From CAVYOD01 sp963770045 (GTDB lineage: Bacteria > Acidobacteriota > Aminicenantia > Aminicenantales > CAVYOD01), in assembly GCA_963770045.1 (NCBI GenBank), contig CAVYOD010000030.1, positions 7,493 through 71,492 of the forward strand: DNA of 64,000 nt. The letters run 5' to 3'. The translations under genes and the position numbers were made by a program. The notes under the pieces are model-generated. The model saw only the letters and a list, made by a program, of their open reading frames with translations. It did no database searches and was not told the DNA's origin. Shown here one piece after another: positions 57,038 through 64,000 of this stretch; the stretch's first letter is position 1, and the number at the start of each line of letters is the position of its first letter.

Positions 57038-58051
57038 ATGTATCGAGACTGCAAAACCAGAAGCGCTTGCCTGAAATGGACGATCGGGCTGATTTTCTGC
57101 CTGGCTATTCTGACCGCGTATTCCCCGGCCCAGGAGAACCTCGGGAAAGGGAGGATCAACGGCGTCATCGTCGATGAAAATAGCGTTCCCCTCGAGGGAG
57201 TCCAGGTTGTCGCCGAGGCAGTGGGCGGGAAGACCAAGCTCGACGGCCTATCGGATAAAAAAGGACGCTTCGCCATCGCCGGTCTTGGAACCGGGGTCTG
57301 GAAAATCACGGCGACCCTGAAGGGATACGGCCCCGCTTCGATGGACATGAACGTCAGCCAGCTCTCAAAGAACCCGCCGATCAATTTCGTCATGAAGAAG
57401 CTGACCGGGGTACCCGCTCTGGCCTCGGACACTCAGGCGACGCAGCTCTTCGACCTCGGGAATCAACTCATTCAGGAAGAGAAGTACCCCGAGGCTCTGA
57501 AGGCTTTCGAGGAGTTCATGGGCAAGTATCCAGAGCTCTACCAGGTCCGTCTCAACATCGGCACCTGCTATCTGAAAATGGGTGAACTCGATAAAGCCGA
57601 GACCGAGTTCAAGGCCGTCCTGGACAAGATCAAGGAGTCCTCCGGTGATTACAAAAAGGACGCCGCCACTTCCATCAGGGCCCTGACGGCGCTGGGGGAA
57701 ATCGCGATCAAGAAGCAGGATTTTGAGACCGCCCAGAAATATTTCACCCAGGGGCTGGAGGTGTCTCCCCAGGACGAAGTGGCGGCCTACAATGTGGGGG
57801 AGATCTTTTTCTCCAACCAGCAGATTGACCAGGCCATCAAATACTTCGAGATGTCTATCCAGATCAAAAAAGATTGGTCGAAGCCCTACTGGAAGTTGGG
57901 CTTGGTCTATTTGAACAAGGGGGATTTGGACAAGGCCTTAGAGTATTTGAACAAATTTATCCAGATGGACCCCCAAAATCCTGAGGTTCCTCAGGTCAAG
58001 AACATCATCGCCACCATCGAAAAGATGAAAAAGGGCGGCTCAGAAATATAG
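57038..58051 (+). CDS. Exported carboxypeptidase-regulatory-like plus TPR protein
   Basis: A 337-residue protein. After a signal peptide (residues 1-31) there is a CarboxypepD_reg-like beta-sandwich (RINGVIVDENSVPLEGVQV, KKGRFAIAGLGTGVWKI) up to about residue 115, then five or six TPRs (ATQLFDLGNQLIQEEKYPEAL, VRLNIGTCYLKMGELDKAE, ALTALGEIAIKKQDFETAQK, AAYNVGEIFFSNQQIDQAI, PYWKLGLVYLNKGDLDKAL). The start ATG 57038 has AAGGAGG upstream. It follows the GWxTD pair by 46 nt, so it is probably in the same operon. The 3' end overlaps the convergent TonB-receptor gene by 12 nt; both share the same N-terminal domain type. Confidence 0.88.
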   Translation: MYRDCKTRSACLKWTIGLIFCLAILTAYSPAQENLGKGRINGVIVDENSVPLEGVQVVAEAVGGKTKLDGLSDKKGRFAIAGLGTGVWKITATLKGYGPASMDMNVSQLSKNPPINFVMKKLTGVPALASDTQATQLFDLGNQLIQEEKYPEALKAFEEFMGKYPELYQVRLNIGTCYLKMGELDKAETEFKAVLDKIKESSGDYKKDAATSIRALTALGEIAIKKQDFETAQKYFTQGLEVSPQDEVAAYNVGEIFFSNQQIDQAIKYFEMSIQIKKDWSKPYWKLGLVYLNKGDLDKALEYLNKFIQMDPQNPEVPQVKNIIATIEKMKKGGSEI

Positions 58052-61000
58052 ACTCAAATTCAGCTTGAACGCTCTTGTCCCCAGGAGAGAGGTGTATTTC
58101 TTGAAGCTCGGGCTCAGGACACGAACGCCCAAGGCGCTGTCGGCGGCGTCGGGAAACCAGATCCCTCCGTCGTTTTCGTCCAGGATGGAGTATTTCTGGC
58201 CGAGGACGTTGAGAACATCGACAAAGCCGCGCAGCCGGCCGCTCTTCCCGAGTTTGAAATCCTTCTCGATCCTGAGATCCAGATTCTCATAGGCGTCATA
58301 CTTCCGTGTGCCCGGCTTCTCCAGAAAAACCTGAACCTGATCGCTGATGGCGTTGTTGGCCAGGAGCCAGCTCTCCGGCGGGACAATCGTGACCGACCGC
58401 GCCCAGGGAACGCCGGCCAAGTGGACATAATAGAGGCTGAAATAAAAACCGAAGGGGAACTTGTAGGTTCCCATGAGTTTCAGGGCCAGAGGACGGTCCA
58501 GGTCGAGTCTCGCGTCATCCTGGATGTTGACAAAAGAGTTGGGATTGAGGCCGGCCCCGCTGAAAACCGAATTGGCAAGATTATCAAGGCCGATGTTCCC
58601 CGTGGCTTTGCTGAAGACAACGGAACCATAGAACTGCCAGTTGTTGGACATCCGCTTGTTGAGGACGAACTCCAGGGCCTGGTATTTGCGTTTGAGCTCG
58701 GGAACGTTTTTCATTCGCTCGAAGTTCGCCGGGGCGCTGTTTGACCGGAAATAGACCGTGACCGGCGTCGCTGGGTAAGAGCCGTCCGCCGGCACGGTTG
58801 TTGTGAAGGGGACCCACCAGCCCGGCTCCGCGAGTGTCAGCGTGTACCAGTCTTGGTTCAGGTCCGGAGAGTACAAAACATTGGATATGATGTTCTTCTT
58901 GTTTTTTGTAATGTACCTGAAGGACAAGGAGAAATCCTTGAGCAGCTCTTGTTCTAGGCCGATCGTGAATTCTGTCGTGGCCGGCGGAGTGAGCTCCGGG
59001 TCCAACCTTTTTTTGAGAAAGTCGACATTGTAGATGCGAAAGTCCTGGGGTAGGAGCGCAAACGAGTCGTTGCTGTCGACTTTCCCATCCCCATTTTCAT
59101 CATACCAATCGAACTGGTGGGAGCGAACCGAGGTAAAGGAACTCAGGACAAAAGGATAAAGGAGATTCAGGGACTCGCTGGAGCGGCCGTAAGACGCCTT
59201 CAGGAGAGTCCGTCCCTTCCCGGAGAGATCTATGCTCAGGCCGACCCTGGGACTCAAAACATTCCAGGTGATCGCGTTGCTCCATTCCGGGACGACCACG
59301 GCGCTGTAGGGATTGATCCCGGCCAGAGGTTTCACCAGGGTGTCACCGAGGGTCACCGAGATCGCGTTGCCGCTGGCGGCCTTGTTGACCGAGGCGAGGG
59401 TGGCGGCGCTGTGATCGAAGCGCAGGCCCAACTGGAGAGATACCCTCTGGCCGAAGGAAATGGTGTCCTGGACAAAGGCAGAGAGGCGGACGTTTTCGTG
59501 CTTCATGATGAGGCCGCCCTCCGTCGCGCCGGTCGTGTAAAACGCGATCTTGCCTTTGCCCACGGTGTGGCCCGTCTTTGGGGAAACACCTGTTCCGTAA
59601 AAATAGGGGCTGCCGTTAAAATAGTTCAGGAGGAGGTTGTCCGGCTTCCAGGTGGACTCTTCTTGAGAGACATCTTCATATTCTCCCCCCAGTTTGAGCT
59701 CATGATTCCCGGCCAGGCGGGTGTCCTGATAGCGGGTGATGGAACCTGAGATCAGAAACCGTTTGCGCGAATTCTTGAGATTGAAGGCGGCGCTTCCCCA
59801 GTTGCGGCCGGTCGCGGCGTCATAATATTGGGGTATGTTTTGCGCCGCGTCGTTCAGGAGCAGAGGGGAAGACAGAGAATCAAGGCCGCCCCTGAAATCG
59901 ACAAACGTGTTCTGGTCGAGGGCATAGGTCCCGTTCCCGATCGCCGACAGGTTGAATTCATTGTTGAGGTGAAGCGTGGACTCCTCCGGCGTGAACGGGG
60001 AGAGGGAGGATTCGAAAACCGGCTCACCATGATCGACAATGTTCACTTCCGCGCTGAACCTGAGGTTGGAAATGACCTGGCTGGTGAGCTTGAAAAACCC
60101 GAGAAGCTCCTTTTTCCTCCAGTCATAGGTCGGATGGTTTGTGCCCAAAGGGTCGACATAGGACAGAAATGGAGCGGGACGGGAGTAATGGTTAAAACGG
60201 AAATCGGTAAAAAACCAGGCCCGGTCTTCGAGGAAGGGACCGCCGAGGGTCAAGGAGGTGTCCCAGAGGTTGTTTGGCTCGGGAGGAGGGACCAGAGAGA
60301 GGCCGGCCAACTCCTGATCGGTCCACAAGGTCTTGCTCAGGCTTTTGCTGCCGTGGTAAAGTGTCAGCGCTCCGCCGAAGGCATTTCCGCCCGATTTGGT
60401 GATGACATTGATATAGCCTCCTTCCATCGGTCCGACTCCCGCGGGTTGGGCCGCGGTCCCGAACTCGACCTGTTCGATGATGTTGAAATCGATATTGGTG
60501 ATCGGAGCCAGAGTGAAGGGATCGGTGACATCAAACCCGTCCATGGCGATCTGGTTGGCTCGGGAGCTGGAACCGTTAAAGGCGAAATGGGTGCGATCAG
60601 TCAGGCTCTCCGATATCGCCCCCGGTGTCGTGGCGATGATATCTCCCAGATCGCGGGCGAGCGGAATGTGGAGCAAAAGGTTTTGGTCCACATTCGACGA
60701 AGCCTTGGGCGAGGCGACGTCGAGCATAGGCGAGGTCTTGTGACTGGTGACCTCTTCCTCAACTGTCGTCGTCTCCATGGTGACATTGACCGTGAGCGTC
60801 TTGCCGACAGGGAGCGTGATCTCATCGAGGTTCTTGGTTTTGAACCCCGGCATCTCCACGGTGATCTTGTACATTCCCGGGGGGAGCTCGGGGAACCGGA
60901 AGAGTCCCGTGTCGCTTGTGATGTAGGTTCGAATTCCGAGCAGGGCCGGCGACGAGACATAAACAAAAGCGCCCGGAAGGGGGAGCCTCTCTATGTCGGT

Positions 61001-61102
61001 GATTTTCCCCGTAAGCGATCCCGTCTGTCTCTGAGCGGCGACCGGCGATACAGAGGCCAGAAAAAGCCCGATGAACAAGGACGCAACCAAGAATTTCTTC
61101 AT
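58040..61102 (-). CDS. Oar-like TonB-dependent outer-membrane receptor
   Basis: A 1020-residue protein. I chose ATG 61102, directly after GGAGGATAT and before a signal peptide (KKFLVASLFIGLFLASVSP), over a frame-open start 144 nt upstream. A carboxypeptidase-regulatory domain comes first (residues 25-110: GSLTGKITDIERLPLPGAFV, GLFRFPELPPGMYKITVEM). The plug domain has IPLARDLGDIIATTPGA, MDGFDVTDPFT and GGYINVITKSGGNAFGG near residues 150-290. The remainder is a large beta-barrel ending in an aromatic residue (KLNLSLYF). Such receptors import glycans, peptides or siderophores, or act in secretion and adhesion (Oar). It is the last gene of the tatA-methyltransferase-ROK strand group. Confidence 0.94.
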   Translation of the reverse strand: MKKFLVASLFIGLFLASVSPVAAQRQTGSLTGKITDIERLPLPGAFVYVSSPALLGIRTYITSDTGLFRFPELPPGMYKITVEMPGFKTKNLDEITLPVGKTLTVNVTMETTTVEEEVTSHKTSPMLDVASPKASSNVDQNLLLHIPLARDLGDIIATTPGAISESLTDRTHFAFNGSSSRANQIAMDGFDVTDPFTLAPITNIDFNIIEQVEFGTAAQPAGVGPMEGGYINVITKSGGNAFGGALTLYHGSKSLSKTLWTDQELAGLSLVPPPEPNNLWDTSLTLGGPFLEDRAWFFTDFRFNHYSRPAPFLSYVDPLGTNHPTYDWRKKELLGFFKLTSQVISNLRFSAEVNIVDHGEPVFESSLSPFTPEESTLHLNNEFNLSAIGNGTYALDQNTFVDFRGGLDSLSSPLLLNDAAQNIPQYYDAATGRNWGSAAFNLKNSRKRFLISGSITRYQDTRLAGNHELKLGGEYEDVSQEESTWKPDNLLLNYFNGSPYFYGTGVSPKTGHTVGKGKIAFYTTGATEGGLIMKHENVRLSAFVQDTISFGQRVSLQLGLRFDHSAATLASVNKAASGNAISVTLGDTLVKPLAGINPYSAVVVPEWSNAITWNVLSPRVGLSIDLSGKGRTLLKASYGRSSESLNLLYPFVLSSFTSVRSHQFDWYDENGDGKVDSNDSFALLPQDFRIYNVDFLKKRLDPELTPPATTEFTIGLEQELLKDFSLSFRYITKNKKNIISNVLYSPDLNQDWYTLTLAEPGWWVPFTTTVPADGSYPATPVTVYFRSNSAPANFERMKNVPELKRKYQALEFVLNKRMSNNWQFYGSVVFSKATGNIGLDNLANSVFSGAGLNPNSFVNIQDDARLDLDRPLALKLMGTYKFPFGFYFSLYYVHLAGVPWARSVTIVPPESWLLANNAISDQVQVFLEKPGTRKYDAYENLDLRIEKDFKLGKSGRLRGFVDVLNVLGQKYSILDENDGGIWFPDAADSALGVRVLSPSFKKYTSLLGTRAFKLNLSLYF

Positions 61103-61152
61103 CCGGATATCCTCCTTCGATTTCCTGCCAATTCGCTGGTGCTCCATCACTC

Positions 61153-62076
61153 TCAGGCTTTGAGAGAAAGCTGACCCTGGGCCCACGACGCGGCCCCGAT
61201 GACTCCGGCGTCGTTGCCGAGGACGGCCCTCTCGATCTTGCAACATGCAAATGAGGCCTCGTAGGACCTTTTCCGGGCCTCTTCCAGGGCGGGTGCAAGC
61301 AGATACTCGCCGCTGTTCATGACACCTCCGCCCAGGATGATCATCTCCGGATTCAAGAAGTTGATGACGATCCCGAGCCCGATGCCCAGATAGTAGCCGG
61401 CTCTGGAGAAACTCTGCCGGGCGGCCGCCTCACCCTCTTTGGCCCGGCGATAGATCTCTTCGGCGCTGAGGTTCTCCTTGATTTTCCTGATTTCCAGGTA
61501 GTTTTTTATGATCTTGGGGGCGGCCGATTCCGTTTCCAGGCAGCCCCGGACGCCGCATTTGCATATTTCGCCCTCGGCGTTGACGACGACGTGGCCAAGC
61601 TCACCGGCGAATCCGCACTTCCCGTGCCAGAGCTCTCCTTCGAGGATGATCCCGGAGCCGATTCCCGTTCCGATGGTCAAGAGGACCAGGCTCTGGGTTC
61701 CCCTCCCGGCCCCGCCGGCCCATTCTCCATAGGCCGCCAGGTTGGCGTCATTATCCACCCAGAAAGGGACTTCGATGAAACGCGACAGCGCCCCGAAGAG
61801 ATCAAGGTTATCCAGTCCGGGATAGTTGGGGCTCTTGAGTATCTTTCGTTCCTGGAGGCTGAAAATGCCCGGGAAACCGAACCCGCAGGCGGCGACCGAG
61901 CCAGTCGCGCTTCCTCTGAGATTCTGCCAGGTCGTCTTCAGAAGCTCCATCAGACCATCGATTGTCGAAGGTGTATCGACACTGCCCTTGAAGATGAGGT
62001 CCCCCGCCTGATCGATCAACCCGAACTTGAGCTGGGTTCCCCCGAGGTCGAAGCCCGCGTACAGGGGACGGCTCAT
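61153..62076 (-). CDS. ROK-family sugar kinase (glucokinase-like)
   Basis: A 307-residue ROK kinase. The ATP-binding loop is LYAGFDLGGTQLKFGLID at the N-terminus, the catalytic region reads FWVDNDANLAAYGEWAGGAG and IGTGIGSGIILEG, and the ROK zinc site is complete: His in GELGHVVV plus CKCGVRGCLE. ROK kinases phosphorylate glucose, fructose, ManNAc or GlcNAc; the sugar is not certain. The ATG at 62076 overlaps the stop of the upstream methyltransferase gene by 4 nt (ATGA). It ends 50 nt before the Oar-like receptor start, which could supply oligosaccharides. Confidence 0.93.
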   Translation of the reverse strand: MSRPLYAGFDLGGTQLKFGLIDQAGDLIFKGSVDTPSTIDGLMELLKTTWQNLRGSATGSVAACGFGFPGIFSLQERKILKSPNYPGLDNLDLFGALSRFIEVPFWVDNDANLAAYGEWAGGAGRGTQSLVLLTIGTGIGSGIILEGELWHGKCGFAGELGHVVVNAEGEICKCGVRGCLETESAAPKIIKNYLEIRKIKENLSAEEIYRRAKEGEAAARQSFSRAGYYLGIGLGIVINFLNPEMIILGGGVMNSGEYLLAPALEEARKRSYEASFACCKIERAVLGNDAGVIGAASWAQGQLSLKA

Positions 62077-63338
62077 CGTTTCCTGCCGATGGCCGCGTAG
62101 TTCAGCGGCGAGTAGAGGATCTTGTTGAGCCTGTCGATATTCCTGTTCAAGATGTGGGCTCTCTCGTCTGTGACCGGGAGCTCTTCGAGCCTCTCCTCCT
62201 CGAGTGGAGCGGAGTACTTGATCTCAACCTCCTCGAACCCTGAGGTTTCGAAGAGAAAACGCAAGGTTTGGGGAGGGATAGGCTTTTCGTGCGAAAGGTC
62301 AAGGTAAAAGACCTCGACCAGGGCGAAAAGGGAAGCCGGATTGATTGTCTCGATGATCAGGACGCCCCGCGCTTTGAGCTTGAAATAGGCCAGTTCGACG
62401 AGTCTCCGAAGGTAGGCCGGAGGAACGTGCTCGATGACCTGGGAACAGAAGATCCCCGCCAGAGCCCCGTCTTCGAGTTCGGCCAGCTTGTCAAGAAGAT
62501 CGCCCCGCTCGCAGTGGAGGCCTTTGCCCAAACAAATATCGACCATCTGTTCGTTAAGGTCGACGCCGGAGGCCTCGATGCCGTTGTCCCTGAGGATTTC
62601 GAGAAACTCTCCCCGGCCGCAGCCCAGGTCAAGGACCTTTCCTTCTCCGCCGAAATAGGGGAGGTAGCCCCTCTGCTGCTCTCTGATTTTTTCCTGATCC
62701 CCCCGATATCGATTTTCGAAGGCGGCGTATCGCCAGTCTTCGAGGGGCCGCAGGACTTCTCCGATGGCGGCGGGGCTCGGAAGCTCTTTTTCTTCAACGG
62801 CGGCGACAAGTTGAGTCAGCTTCTCTTTGAGAAGCAGGAACTTCTTCATGAGGAGATTTACGTCTTCGCATTCGGCCGCCAGCTTGTCCACGCGCCATTC
62901 CAGGCTCTTGAAGATGACGCCGACGTGGTTGCTGCCGAGGGCATCCCATTCCCTGTCCCTGGCGTCGGAGAGAGCCGTTTGGCGTTCGAAAAGGTCGGCC
63001 ATCGACGCCGTTAAGTCGTTCATTTTCTTGAGATTGCCCAGGAGCAGATCTTTGAATTCCGTCAGCGTGGTCAGCAACTTCTGGTTGAAAAGGTGCTGGT
63101 CCGAGGCCGCTTTCGAACCTTTGGCAAAAGGCGAAAGGGCGCTTCGCTTGGCGGGAGAGGGGGTTTGGCCTTCGTGCTCCAGGATGTCGTGGAGACCGTT
63201 CAGGGCATGCTCGAGACGCAGCCGTTCTTGAGAGGCCTGATCATCCCGGGATTTATCCTTAACTTCTTTGAGTCTCGCGGCAAAATCATCCTCTTTATCT
63301 TTTCGCTCTGAAGCGAGTTTCTCGAGCGTCCGTCTCAT
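62073..63338 (-). CDS. Coiled-coil SAM-dependent methyltransferase
   Basis: A 421-residue protein in two parts. Residues 1-205 are mostly helical and charged, including coiled coil around TLEKLASERKDKEDDFAARL and a second helical stretch through 150-180. From about 225 a class I methyltransferase follows, with motif I KVLDLGCGRGEFLEIL, then GIEASGVDLNEQMVD and IFCSQVIEHVPPAYL. Coiled-coil-fused methyltransferases of this type are known near O-antigen and glycan chain-terminating enzymes, where the coil measures length; that function is only a possibility here. The ATG 63338 overlaps the tatA stop (ATGA) and its own stop overlaps the ROK start. Confidence 0.9.
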   Translation of the reverse strand: MRRTLEKLASERKDKEDDFAARLKEVKDKSRDDQASQERLRLEHALNGLHDILEHEGQTPSPAKRSALSPFAKGSKAASDQHLFNQKLLTTLTEFKDLLLGNLKKMNDLTASMADLFERQTALSDARDREWDALGSNHVGVIFKSLEWRVDKLAAECEDVNLLMKKFLLLKEKLTQLVAAVEEKELPSPAAIGEVLRPLEDWRYAAFENRYRGDQEKIREQQRGYLPYFGGEGKVLDLGCGRGEFLEILRDNGIEASGVDLNEQMVDICLGKGLHCERGDLLDKLAELEDGALAGIFCSQVIEHVPPAYLRRLVELAYFKLKARGVLIIETINPASLFALVEVFYLDLSHEKPIPPQTLRFLFETSGFEEVEIKYSAPLEEERLEELPVTDERAHILNRNIDRLNKILYSPLNYAAIGRKR

Positions 63339-63538
63339 TCTTCCTTTTTTGGGGACTCAGTTTTATCTGAAGAGATTTCCTTCTGACCTGGTTCTTTTCC
63401 GGAAACGGACTTTTTGAAGTTTTTGATGCCCTCACCCAGGGATTTTCCGAGTTCTGGCAGTCGCCGCGCTCCAAAAATAATCACCACGATGAGGAGGATC
63501 AGCAGGATCTCTGGCAGCCCCAGGCTTCCGAAGCTCAT
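63335..63538 (-). CDS. tatA: Sec-independent protein translocase subunit TatA/TatE
   Basis: A 67-residue protein. One N-terminal membrane helix (LPEILLILLIVVIIFG) is followed by the FGARRLPELGKSLGEGIKNFKK amphipathic segment that defines TatA/E, with the hinge at FGARRLPE, and a charged Lys/Glu tail. I chose ATG 63538, which has GGAGG upstream and fits the family; a longer frame would add 20 unrelated residues. It forms the pore of the twin-arginine system that would export the two RR-signal proteins encoded at 1258 and 2199. It is translationally coupled to the following methyltransferase gene, an unusual neighbour for tatA. Confidence 0.94.
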   Translation of the reverse strand: MSFGSLGLPEILLILLIVVIIFGARRLPELGKSLGEGIKNFKKSVSGKEPGQKEISSDKTESPKKEE

Positions 63539-63622
63539 GGTCACGACCTCCTTCGACGGCTTGTCCTCAAACCTGTCGCAAATCTGTATTCCATACACAA
63601 AGTTACTTTAGTCAGGGGTAAA

Positions 63623-63680
63623 AGTCAAGCAACGCCAAGGCAACAAAGGCCGTCTATCTCGTCATTTCGTCATCTCGTCA
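63623..63680. repeat. GACGAGA-type repeat fragment (and candidate tatA -35 region)
   Basis: 63651-63680 consists of CGTCTATCTCGTC/ATTTCGTC/ATCTCGTC units. Beside it, on the minus strand, TTGACT (63623-63628) with TAACTT 17 nt downstream is a weak candidate promoter for tatA. A run of CTGAGA-like units follows at about 63735-63787. Confidence 0.45.
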
Positions 63681-63832
63681 AAATGCCAATAAACAGCCCA
63701 TCAGTAGGGCTAATGCCGGTGATTTTGCGAGACAGACTAAACAGACTGAGAGAAACTGAGAATCTCAGACGGCTCAGTGCTCTCAGCCTTTGATTGACTG
63801 TGCCCCTCATTTTTGCCATCATACAGTCCGGA

Positions 63833-64000
63833 TGAAGACGATAAGGAATTTTTCGATCATCGCCCACGTCGATCACGGCAAATCGACTCTGGCCGATCGT
63901 TTTATCGAGATCACGGGAGCCCTCTCCCCGAGGGAGCTCAAAGAGCAGGTCCTGGACACTATGGACCTGGAGCGCGAACGCGGGATCACCATCAAGGCTC
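63833..64000 (+). CDS. lepA: Elongation factor 4 (LepA), 5' part, cut by the window end
   Basis: The first 56 codons are present. The G1 motif AHVDHGKSTLADRF, the family ITGAL segment and the QVLDTMDLERERGITIKA stretch (switch I/G2) identify LepA, the ribosome-associated GTPase that back-translocates stalled tRNAs. The ATG at 63833 gives the usual N-terminus KTIRNFSIIAHVDHG. There is no clear Shine-Dalgarno. The gene continues beyond the window. Confidence 0.95.

Noticed and set aside
59828..61174. 448-codon open frame on the plus strand
   Set aside because: It is the exact antisense shadow of the Oar-like receptor, has a charged low-quality composition and no ribosome site.
61103..61246. 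Upstream start for the Oar-like receptor
   Set aside because: The 48-residue extension is arginine-rich, overlaps the end of the ROK gene and would hide the signal peptide; the ATG at 61102 has a strong ribosome site.
63670..63876. 68-codon minus-strand frame at the lepA start
   Set aside because: It overlaps the lepA 5' end antisense and has no recognisable features.

Overview
The window looks like a chromosomal segment of an uncultured Gram-negative bacterium, most likely Candidatus Aminicenantes or a related Acidobacteriota-type lineage. This is inferred from the gene mix, not from a database match: two GWxTD-domain proteins, an Oar-like TonB-dependent receptor with an N-terminal carboxypeptidase-regulatory domain, a Ser/Thr kinase fused to TPRs, a spirochaete/mitochondrial-style EF-G, TolC, LolA and TatA. 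No phage, plasmid or CRISPR locus was seen.

Layout. 0-3.5 kb: a coiled-coil protein, a broken hotdog thioesterase, an L-rhamnose mutarotase remnant, then a Tat-exported TIM-barrel isomerase and a Gfo/Idh/MocA oxidoreductase (sugar metabolism). 3.5-8.1 kb (minus): a signalling operon of REC-GGDEF, PAS hybrid histidine kinase, REC-GGDEF and Hpt. 8.4-11.2 kb: EF-G translationally coupled to a RecA/KaiC-like ATPase. 11.5-16.5 kb: a very large secreted mosaic protein with an Asn-centred five-residue repeat, broken into many frames. 16.5-19.3 kb: kinase-TPR protein. 20-27 kb: lactate permease, a small MITE-like element, a DUF72 protein, and a membrane Fe-S oxidoreductase with ferredoxin-EtfA and EtfB. 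27.4-31 kb: tmRNA, amidase, GerMN protein and Der. 31-34 kb: DUF4097 protein, TPR lipoprotein, rhomboid. 34.2-37.9 kb: rplM-rpsI-rpsB-tsf-pyrH-frr. 38-40.7 kb (minus): lolA, ECF sigma, anti-sigma, bactofilin-like membrane protein. 40.8-48.4 kb: solute symporter, acyltransferase, TPR protein, AMMECR1 protein, methyltransferase, metallo-hydrolase, XerD. 48.5-52.4 kb: tetR-tolC, an eRF1-like protein, tRNA-Leu. 52.4-58 kb: radical SAM protein, two GWxTD proteins and a TPR protein. 58-63.5 kb (minus): TatA, methyltransferase, ROK kinase, Oar-like receptor. The window ends inside lepA.

Three window-wide patterns stand out. First, about twenty genes, including the normally essential fusA and pyrH, are split by single-base frame changes, several at G or C runs, which points to uncorrected indels in the assembly. 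Second, two families of short intergenic repeats (GACGAGA-type and GTGAGCA-type), mostly as inverted pairs, sit between transcription units and sometimes run into coding ends. Third, several genes without a Shine-Dalgarno carry a -10 box only 7-9 nt before the start codon, suggesting leaderless transcription.
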